64,000 nt of DNA, taken from the NCBI GenBank assembly GCA_977017575.1, contig CDRNVI010000190.1, positions 1 to 64,000 of the forward strand, given 5' to 3'. The first letter of the stretch is position 1. The number at the start of each line of letters is the position of its first letter. Below, one piece after another: positions 53,540-62,149 of this stretch. Under the pieces are notes generated by a model that ran no database searches, was not told where the DNA came from, and saw nothing but the letters and a program-made list of their open reading frames with translations. A program made the position numbers and the translations under genes. Source of the DNA: Paramoeba atlantica (taxonomy: Eukaryota; Discosea).

Positions 53540-53643
53540 TCATGGGGTGATTTTTCTTGGATTTTTCTTTTTGAATTCTGACTGATTTGTTCCAAGAGAA
53601 AATTCTTTCGAGACCAGTCGAACTTTTCTGACCAAACTTTTCT
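53540..53643 (+). repeat. ~105-base direct repeat, copy 2 (upstream of aminoacylase)
   Basis: Near-identical to 47733-47837 in the same orientation, and ends about 95 bases before the aminoacylase start. The two copies bracket the protease gene. Confidence 0.9.
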
Positions 53644-53737
53644 GCTTTTTGTCCCTCTTTTCGTCCTTTCGTCCTTTCTCTTTTCGTCTCTCCTCTTTTC
53701 ATTTCGTGACAAGAACATTGTTCGGATTTGGAGCTCA

Positions 53738-56184
53738 ATGGCAGTGGAACTGGAAGGAAATTGCTGGAAACCAAAAGAGAGACGACCAAAGACAGAGGAT
53801 GAAGAAGAAGCAGTTCAAATTTTTCGAGATTTTCTTCGAATCGATTCTGTTTCCAATCCTGGTCCCCTCGGCTCTTATCGGTCTCGTTTTGTTTCTCTCC
53901 TCTCTCTCTCTCTCTCTTTCTCCTCTCTCTCTCTCCTCTTTTCCCTCTCTCTTCCCTCTCTTCTCTCTCCCCTCTTTGATCTTTTCTGAAAGGGAAAAAA
54001 CAGAAGAGCCACAGATTTTTTAAAGGAACTCTGTTCAAAGAATGGATTACAAAATGTTAGAGAATTCGAACTTGTAAAAGGAAAACCAATCGTCGCTGCC
54101 ACTTGGCCTGGATCTCAACCTGTATATCAATCTTCTTTCTCTTTTTCTCTTTTCTTCTTTTCTTTTCAATAATTATTGAGATTTTTGTTGTAAAAAAGGA
54201 GTTGAAAGGAATTTTATTGAATTCACATTATGATGTTGTACCAGTTGTTCTTTCTGAGTGGCGTACCGATCCCTTTGCGGCTGAATATGATAGGTTTTTC
54301 CTTCTAATTTCAGATCATTTTTTTTGAAATCTTCATCTTTTTCTATCTTTTCTCTTTTTCTCTTTTCTTATTCGCACATCTCATTTTCAACAATAGTGAA
54401 ACAGGCCGAATTTATGGGCGAGGAACACAAGATATGAAGGTTTTTCTTTTTCTGATTGAATTTTCTTCTTGTCCAATCTTTTGTTTGAAAATCCTTTCCT
54501 GAACTATTTTGTCTTTTTGCTCTCTCTTCAATATTTCAGAGCGTTTGTATTCAATATGTATTGGCAATTGGGAGATTGATCAAAGCAAATGTTAAGCCTG
54601 TTCGAACATTTCATCTCAATTTTGTACCAGATGAAGAGGTTTCTTTTTTTATCTTCTCTATCTCGTCTTGTTGTTCATTTTGAGAGATTGTTTCAGTTCT
54701 TTGTTGCATTAGTTCAGAGCCTAAATGAGTAAAACCAATGAATAGGTTGGTGGAAAAGACGGTATGGCCAAATTTGTTAATAGTCACTACTATCGTGAGC
54801 TCAATGTTCTCCTTCTTCTCTCTTTCTCTTCTCTTCTTCTTTCCACTCTTCTCATTCCCTGATTCTCATAGATTGGAATGGCATTGGATGAGGGGTTAGC
54901 AAACACAGAAGATGCATTGACTGTGTTCCATGGTGAGAGAACTGGCCGTTGGTTCTATGTTACTGCAAAAGGTCCAACTGGTCATGGAAGTCGTTTTATT
55001 CCTGGTGAGTTTTTTCTCTTTCTCTTCATATCTTCATTTTTATTTCTCTCTTTTATTCATTATTTTCGTTTATCAGATACTGCTGTGTCAAAATTAATCA
55101 AATTCTGTAACAAAGCGATGGAGTTTCGAAAGGAACAAGAAGAACTTCTTGGATATCAGGTTTTTATTTTTATTTTGAAATGGCAATGAAATAAAAAATT
55201 GAATGGCTCCAATAGGGAGAAGGATGTGCACATGCTCAAGCTAAAAAATTGGGAGATGTGACAACCATCAATTTAACAATGCTTGAAGCTGGTGTGACTT
55301 GTGATGGTGGCAAAACTTACTCTCTCAATGTCATTCCAACGGGTTTGTTTGGATCACCATTTTCCTCAAATTGGATTTTATTGTTATTTTTATTATTATT
55401 TTATTTTTGTCAAATGAAATAAATTTTGTTGATAGATGCTCGTGCTGGGTTTGATATGAGAGTGACACCCAGTTACCCTCTCGATGAGATGCTTTCCAAA
55501 CTTGATGAGTGGGCGAAAGAGGCTGGGGAAGGTGTTGAATGGGCTGATGGTCCAACTTATGAGGTTTTTTCTTTTTTCATTTTGTTTTTTGGGTACAATT
55601 CTTTGAAATCGCTTTGTTTTCAATTTTATTTTTTTTCTGAATGACTGATTCTGATAATTGTTTTCATTGAGAGTAGCCCACAAACCGCCATTTGGTGAGC
55701 AGCATTGGGGAAGACAGTGTTTGGTGGCCAATTGTTGAGAAATCGCTCGTCGAAGTTCTTATTTCTTTTGACATTCTCTCCTTTTTTCAATTTTTAAGAA
55801 ACTTTATCAGGCCAGTGGAAAAGTTGTGATTCCAGAGATTTTCCCTCTGGCCAGTGACTCTCGTTTTGTTCGTCAGGTTTCTCTCTCTCTCTTTGTCATT
55901 TGTTATTATCTAAAAGAGAAATTGGATGACGGAAGACGAAACTGACTGAAAAACATTCAGGTTGATGTGCCCGCTTTTGGTTTCTCCCCAATGGCAAACA
56001 CTCCAATGCTCCTTCATGAGCACAATGAGTATATTGATGTTGGGGTTTACCTTGAGGTTTTTTCACAAACAATATTCATTTATCTCTTTAGATTGATGTT
56101 AATGAGGGATATTTTTAGGGAATCGACATTTATGAGAAGTTTTTACACCAACTCGGAGTGGTTGAAAAACTCAAAGGTGAATGA
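53738..56184 (+). CDS. ACY1: Aminoacylase-1 (M20 metallopeptidase)
   Basis: About eleven exons; start MAVELEGNCWKPKERR, end VEKLKGE with TGA at 56182-56184. It hydrolyses N-acyl-L-amino acids in the cytosol. M20 di-zinc motifs are all visible: GILLNSHYDVVPV (His and Asp), YGRGTQDMK (bridging Asp), FVPDEEVGGKDGM (catalytic Glu and metal Glu, split by an intron), GMALDEGLAN, PTGHGSRF (dimer-domain His), and the terminal LLHEHNEYID (last metal His). ADARAGFDMRVTP and PLASDSRFVRQ also match family blocks. Length and order are normal. The donor after PGPLGSYR is uncertain because of a long CTCTCT tract in the first intron (53.88-53.97 kb). Confidence 0.93.
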
Positions 56185-56347
56185 AGATGCTTGAGTTATG
56201 GTAAGAAAACTCAGGAAAATGAGAGATCAAAAAAAACATTGATTCCAAGAAAAAAATAAATTACAATTCAAAGAAGGAACAGCAAGAGAAGAACAGAAAG
56301 AAAGGAAAATCACTAGTCAGATTGTTCTTTGAAAACAGCAGCAGGTT

Positions 56348-56791
56348 TTATCCCCTTTTTGCTGGTTTGAAGAGAACTTCGCGTAAATTCTCTTTGAAAA
56401 ATTGTTCAATCTTTGGAAATTCTTCAATTTCTGCTCCCGCACCAAATTTCCAAACACAATCTCTTTCTTTCAGTTTTAACTTTTCAATCAAATCTTCTTC
56501 CAGTTTCGCATCACCCGGATCAACCCAAAAATACACAAATTTTCCTTCGAGACCCCCTAAACGAGATATCTCATCCTCAAAGTGCTTCAGTGTCCCTTCT
56601 ATCATTCTTGGATTCGTCGAAAACACATGGTCTGGGAACAAAAGAATTCCTTCTATTTCATCAGAGAAGGAACCTCGGAATTCAAGATCTACTTTGTGGC
56701 GTTCGAAAAATGACAAATCATCTTCTTCTGAAGGATCATGCAGGACAAAAATAACAGGTTTGGAATCAGAATCTCCTTTTGGATCTGCCAT
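56348..56791 (-). CDS. KPAKR-tail family protein, cluster B copy 1
   Basis: 147 residues, single exon, MADPKGDSDSKPVIFVL to LFKPAKRG. It is the diverged branch of the cluster A family. Shared positions are KPxxFV near the start, the ILLFP strand, FVYFWVDPGDAKLEE, KLKLKERDCVWKFGAG and KIEQFFKENL. The frame is intact. It differs from cluster A in having a D/E-rich loop after strand 1 and no proline-glycine turn there. Function is unknown. It converges with aminoacylase-1 by 163 bases. Confidence 0.8.
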   Translation of the reverse strand: MADPKGDSDSKPVIFVLHDPSEEDDLSFFERHKVDLEFRGSFSDEIEGILLFPDHVFSTNPRMIEGTLKHFEDEISRLGGLEGKFVYFWVDPGDAKLEEDLIEKLKLKERDCVWKFGAGAEIEEFPKIEQFFKENLREVLFKPAKRG

Positions 56792-57090
56792 CTTAATCTT
56801 CCCTCCACCTTGGAGGATCTCTTTGATTGGAATTTGGAAGAAAACAGAAGAAAGAGAAAAAAGCTCTTCTCAGTCTGTGGGGGTGATTATTAATTCGTGT
56901 GGCGAAAAGAAGAAAACAGAAAAAGAAAGAAAGAGTGGTCTTTTAAATTATTTCCGTTGCTTATTTTTGGCGACTCAAAAGGATTATGAACAAAATGATT
57001 TTAAAAAACTGTGAACAAGGAGATCTTCCCTCTTCTCGAGTTTTCTCTTCGCCATTTGAGACACAAAGATCTGACATTCAAAAAAGAGAT

Positions 57091-57532
57091 TTAGTCTCTT
57101 TTTGCTGGTTTGAGGGAAAATTGTTGCAAATTCTCTTTGAAAAATTGTTCAATCTTTGGAAATTCTTCAGTGTCTCTTCCAGCACCAAATTTCCAAACAC
57201 AACCTCTTTCTTTCAGTTTTAACCTTTCAATCAAGTCTTCTTCCAGTTTCGCATCACTCGGACCAACCCAAAGATACACAAATTTTCCTTCAAGACCCCC
57301 TAAACGAGATCTCACCCTCAAAATGCCTCAGTGCCCTTTCCAGTGTTTTTCGATTCGTTGAAAGGACAGTGTCTGGGAACAAAAGAATTCCTTCTGTTTC
57401 ATCAGAGAAGGAATCTCTGAATTCAAGATCCAATTTGGGGCGTTCGAAAAATGGCAAAAAGTCTTCTTCTGAAGCATCGCTCAGGACAAAAATAACAGGT
57501 TTGGAATCAGAATCTCCTTTTGGATCTGCCAT
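57091..57532 (-). pseudogene. KPAKR-tail family, cluster B copy 2, frameshifted
   Basis: The first half (MADPKGDSDSKPVIFVL to HFEGEIS) and the second half (RLGGLEGKFVYLWVGPSDAKLEE to SLKPAKRD) lie in different frames. Compared with copies 1 and 3, two bases are missing at about 57309 (CGAGATCTCACCC against CGAGATATCTCATCC). All else is preserved, so the change is recent, or a sequence error. Confidence 0.75.
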
Positions 57533-57950
57533 CTTAATCTTCCTTCCACCTTGGAGGATCTCTTTGATTTGAATTTGGAAGAAAACAAGAAGAAAAGAAA
57601 AAAGCTCTTCTCAGTCTTGGGGGGAGAATTAGTTCGTCGTGTGGCGAAAAGAAGAACAGAAAAGAAACGAGAGAGTGGCCAAATTTTTTTGTTTTCCCTC
57701 TGATTTGTGGACATTTATTTGTGTAATTTTGTCTCTTTAGTCTTTGGTTCGTTGGTTTGCAAATTCTTCTGAAAAGAAAAACAGAAAAAGAAAGAAAGAA
57801 AAGGAGAGAGTGACCAATTTTTTGACATCAAAAAAATGACTCTTTTGTGTTATTTTTGAAATAGGATTTCAAAAAACTGTGAACAAGGAGATCTTCCCTC
57901 TTCTCGAGTTTTCTCTTCGCCATTTGAAACACAAAGATCTGACTTTCATA

Positions 57951-58391
57951 TTAGTCTCTTTTTGCTGGTTTGAAGAGAGCTTGGCGGCAATTCTCTTTGA
58001 AAAATTGTTCAATCTTTGGAAATTCTTCATTTTGTGCTCCAGCACCAAATTTCCAAACACAACCTCTTTCTTTCAGTTTTAACCTTTCAATCAAGTCTTC
58101 TTCCAGTTTCGCATCACCCGGATCAACCCAAAAATACACAAATTTTCCTTCAAGACCCCCTGAACGAGATATCTTATCCTCAAAATGTTTCAGTGTCCTT
58201 TCCATCGTTCTTGGATCCGTTGAAAGCACATTGTCTGGGAACAAAAGAATTCCTTCTATTTCGTCAGAGAAGGAATCTCTGAATTCAAGATCCACTTTGG
58301 GGCGTTTGAAAAATGACAAACCGTCTTCTTCAATATCGTTCAGGACAAAAATAACAGGTTTGGAATCAGAATCTCCTTTTGGATCTGCCAT
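57951..58391 (-). CDS. KPAKR-tail family protein, cluster B copy 3
   Basis: 146 residues from MADPKGDSDSKPVIFVL to LFKPAKRD, intact. It differs from copy 1 by one residue less in the loop after strand 1 (NDIEEDGL) and scattered changes. The core (KFVYFWVDPGDAKLEEDLIERLKLKERGCVWKFGAG) is conserved. The frame is open further upstream, but the ATG at 58391 is used because all cluster B copies share MADPKGDSD. Function unknown. Confidence 0.8.
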   Translation of the reverse strand: MADPKGDSDSKPVIFVLNDIEEDGLSFFKRPKVDLEFRDSFSDEIEGILLFPDNVLSTDPRTMERTLKHFEDKISRSGGLEGKFVYFWVDPGDAKLEEDLIERLKLKERGCVWKFGAGAQNEEFPKIEQFFKENCRQALFKPAKRD

Positions 58392-58714
58392 CTTGGCCTT
58401 CCCTCCACCTTCGAGGATCTCTTTGATTGGAAATTGGAAGAAAACAAAAGAAAGAGAAAGATCTTCCCAGTCTGAATAATTCGTGTGGCGAAAAGAAAAC
58501 AGAAAAAGAAAGAAAGAGTGGCCAAATTTTTTTGCGTTGATTATTTTCGCTGAGCATTTTATCTCAAAAAGAAACTTGTTTTCCCCCTCTTTTTTGACAA
58601 TTCCAATATGATTCATGTTGAACGTGATGTAAATGTGATTTCAAAAAACTGTGAACAAGGAGATCTTTCTTCTTCTCGAGTTTTCTCTTCACCATTTGAA
58701 ACACAAGGATCAAA

Positions 58715-59143
58715 TTAGTCTCTTTTTGTTGGTTTGAGGAAAACTTGGCGTAAATTCTCTTTGAAAAATTGTTCAATTTTTGGAACTTCTTCATAATCTT
58801 CTCCCACACCAAATTTCCAACACAACCTCTTTCTTTCAGTTTTAACTTTTCAATCAAGTCTTCTTCCAGTTTCGCATCACTGGGATTAACCCAAACATAC
58901 ACAAATTTTCCTTTAATGTCGCCCAAAGAAGATAACTTCTCTTGAAAAAATTCCAGGGCGCTTTGGTACTGCCTTTTCCCCAATCGCAAGAACATCGGAG
59001 GGGTAGAGAAGAATTGCTTCTTGGTTCGAGAAAGACTCCTCTGCTTTCAAAGAGAATTGGTGTTGCATTAAGACCCCAAGAACAGCTTCTGATTCACTTA
59101 TGACATAAACTGTGACTTTTGGCTCTTCCATTTCTGCGATCAT
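58715..59143 (-). pseudogene. KPAKR-tail family, cluster B copy 4, decayed
   Basis: An older branch: MIAEMEEPKVTVYVISE, FSNQEAILLYPSDVL, then in another frame YQSALEFFQEKLSS and KFVYVWVNPSDAKLEE. The tail runs in a third frame to KPTKRD. Two frameshifts relative to its paralogues are seen, one near 58968 and one near 58815 where an A is missing from the run in CCAAACACAACCTC. It is most likely a pseudogene. The N-terminal half is more divergent than in copies 1-3. Confidence 0.7.
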
Positions 59144-59466
59144 ACACCTCTCTTTCTGTGTTCGTGAGCAAAAGTTTTTGGATGAAACAAACAAAATTTT
59201 TAAACAAATTTCAAAAAAAACAAAGACAAAAATCGACAAAAAAATTCTTTTCAGCACCAAAAAAATTCAGAAAAAAGAATTTTCAGGGCCGAATTCAACG
59301 CAGAAACGAAAAAGAGGGGCTAATATTTTTGCTGACGTCATTCTTTTTTTTTGTTTCCTTTTGTTTTGTTTTTTTTTGGATTTTTTTGGATCCGCTTTTT
59401 TAAACTTGGGACGACGAGAAAAGAAGAGAGAGAGAAAGAAAATAGAAGAAAGAGAGAGATAAAAGT
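59144..59466. other. Intergenic region between cluster B and the myotubularin gene
   Basis: 323 bases between divergent starts. It is A/T-rich, with a GAGAGAAAGAAAA purine tract (59.42-59.46 kb) just ahead of the myotubularin start. Nothing else is supported. Confidence 0.35.
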
Positions 59467-61725
59467 ATGATTGGAAAGAAACAAAGAGAAGAAAAGAAGG
59501 CGAGATGGAGGGATGAAGTGAGTAGATTACCCGGAGAAGTGGAAGAGGTGGCGCTGGATGTTTACTATTTGCGCCACCTTCCTTCCGAGAGTGGTTCTGT
59601 TTCTGTTCAGTTGAAGATCTCAAATTATAGAATTTGGACAATTGGTTCTGTTCAGGTTTTTTTTTGTTCTCATTTTGTGTGTTTTGATTTGGGATTTTTT
59701 CTCAATCAAAAATAGATTTCGTTTTATCTTGGGGACGTGTCAAGGTTTGAGGTGGAGGAGAGAGGATCGTCAAACATTTTGACTCTTCATTTTCGAGATA
59801 CCCACATTGAGAGATTTCAGGTAATTTCATTTTCAAAAAAAATCGATTCATTTAAAAGGCTCACTTGTAAAATCACAGTTCCCATCCAAGTTCCAAAAAG
59901 TAATTCAAAGCAAGTTTCTCAAGAATATCTCTCCAAAATCGATCTCAAATTTGTATGCTTTTCAGTACAGCAAAGCAAAATTTGGGCAAAAGAGAGATCC
60001 TTTGTGGAATTTGTTTGATCTCCGCCAAGAATTTGAAGTGCGGATGGGTGTTTCTGGTCAATGGATTTTGAATACTGAAGCTAACCGGTACCATTTTTTC
60101 TTTCTTTTCAAACAAAAGAACAAGAAGAAATTGAAAGGATCAAAGACAACTCTTTTTTTTTTTTGAAAGAGGTCGGAAAGAGTCTTTGCCAAACTGATAT
60201 TTCCCCTTCCCAAGGTCTTATGAACTCTGCCAATTTTATCCCCAACGATTTTATGTTCCTGCAAATGTCCAAAATCACGATTTATTTCGAGCTTCATTTT
60301 ATAGGTTTGTTGAATCATTCGTTCTTCTCTCTTTTCTTTCTCAACATTGAGCGTGAAAGTTTTATTCAATTTGGTTCTCTCATTCTTGTAGAGTCGAAGG
60401 GAGAGTTCCTTTGTTATGTTGGAGGTCTCCAGGGGCAGTTATTTGTCGTGCATCTCGCCCTGATCCTCTTTTATTAGTTGATTTGGTTTGATCTTGTTTT
60501 CTAGTTTTTGTTTTGTGCAACCTCCATTTTATTGTGTGTTTTTCCAATTGTTTTTCGAAATATATTTCTCAAATTAAAGAATAATTTTAGGTCGGGATGA
60601 CACCAGTCCGGAATGAGCCTGATCGAAGAATTATTCAACATATTCGTCAAGCTTCACATTCAAAACAGGTTTTTTATCGAGTTGTACTTGTTTTTTCCCT
60701 TTTTTTGTTTTCTTATTTTTTTGAACAGCTTTGGATTTTAAATGTAGTTGGTCTGGAGGAGGAGACAGTCGAAAACAAATGGAATTTGGAACGAAAATCG
60801 AAGAATATTCTTCAATATCAATATTTTTCTTCGGGAGAAACGAATGCACAACTTTTTGTCGAGTTACATGAAATGCGTGCATGTCGGGGTGACTCTCGAG
60901 AACTCACGAGTAAAAATGGATGGTTTCAGAATCTCGACAAATTGCTGGTAATTACATCCGAGTTTGCCAGGCGAATCCGTGATGATTCCACTTCTTTAGT
61001 AATTCAGAGTCAGAAGAATGATGAGATTTGTGCTCAACTTTCCTCTTTGATTCAGGTTGAGTTTGAAAAAACTTTTTTGTCGTTTCCTCTCAATTTTTTA
61101 TTCATATTTTTGGTTATGATAATAGTTGATGGTTGATCCATATTATCGTACAATGAAAGGGTTTGGAGTCTTGGTGGAAAAGGAGTGGATGTATTTGGGT
61201 CATAAATTCTGTGATTTCACAGAACCTGAAGTTTCTTTCCTCGACATGTTAATGAACTGGAAGGATCCTCAACAAGAACAACCTACCTATGCAGCGACAT
61301 GGTTCCTCTTTCTTGATGCTGTGTCTCAACTTTTAAGATCTCATCCTGAGTTCTTTGAGTTTAATGAAAGTTTTTTGGTTTTTCTTGTGGATCACACATT
61401 TTCTTGTCGTTTCGGAAACTTTTTGACTTCTTGCGAGAAAGAACGTCGAAGTGCTAAAATTGTTCAAAAGACTGGTTTCTCTTTTTTTTCCCTTTTTCTT
61501 TCTTTTTCTTCTCCTTTTTTTAATTATCTTTTTTTAGCTTCAATTTGGGGTTATCTCTTCGAAAACGCAAAAGACTTCGTAAATCCGTTTTACCAATCAG
61601 AGACCCTGAATCTAAAGAAAGATTTCCCACTTGAAGTTGTTGGGGGTATGAATGTTGGACTTTGGGATTCACTCTATTTTCGCCACGCTTTTGTGGATCC
61701 TCTTTCTTCACAAAATAATGATTGA
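59467..61725 (+). CDS. Myotubularin-related pseudophosphatase (MTMR)
   Basis: About nine exons from MIGKKQREEKKARWRDEV to DPLSSQNND. It has an N-terminal PH-GRAM-like region (ISNYRIWTIGSVQ, then VSRFEVEERGSS). The myotubularin phosphatase fold follows: YELCQFYPQRFYVP, RVPLLCWRSPGAVICRASRPDP, then GWFQNLDKLLVITSEFARRI. LMVDPYYRTMKGFGVLVEKEWMYLGHKF is the block right after the active site. The catalytic loop itself, HCSDGWDRT in active members, reads IQSQKNDEICAQL here. The Cys and Arg of CX5R are therefore gone, and it cannot be an active PI3P phosphatase. Inactive myotubularins normally pair with active partners and control them. The partner is not in this window. Confidence 0.88.
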
Positions 61726-62149
61726 GGAAGGTGGGGGGGGATGTTGAAGTTTGGAATATATCCGATATGAGATTTCTTGTAGTGTGAGCTGGAAGAAATT
61801 TTGATGAAGGGAAAGGGATTGCGATATCTGTTCTTTCATTTTTTTGTGAGTGTGATCTTTTGGAACAAAAATCCTATTTAATTTTTAATTATCGTCAATA
61901 TTTTTTTGTGTTTTGTTTGGATAAAATAAAAAGGTTTAGATATTATCAAAAAATGATTGTGGAGAAAGTCAAGGGTGAAGCTTTAAAGTGATTTTATGTC
62001 ATGATATTCCAAAACTGTTTAAGTTTCGATTCTCCAAACTCACCACTCATTTTTTCCAATTTCGAGAGTGATAAATCCTCCAATTCTTCGATCATCATTA
62101 TGAATACACAAAACAAAATAAAAAATCCTTTTTCTCCCTGATAAAAAAT
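61726..62149. other. Intergenic region between convergent myotubularin and FYVE-WD40 genes
   Basis: 424 bases, both 3' flanks. It has AATAAAA at about 61925-61931 for the myotubularin transcript. No structure beyond A/T richness is evident. Confidence 0.35.

Larger units (their letters stand above)
53275..53737. other. Intergenic region between protease and aminoacylase genes
   Basis: 463 bases holding a poly(A) signal near 53306-53316, a perfect 13-base-pair hairpin (53380-53409) and the second copy of the ~105-base repeat. Confidence 0.5.
56997..58700 (+). repeat. Conserved 3' flanks within cluster B
   Basis: A stretch of about 65 bases (AAAACTGTGAACAAGGAG, then ATCTTCCCTCTTCTCGAG and TTTTCTCTTCGCCATTTGA) occurs at about 56997, 57865 and 58637. 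In each case it lies just past the stop codon of copies 2, 3 and 4. It shows that the duplication unit (about 0.8-0.9 kb) included the 3' flank. Confidence 0.8.
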
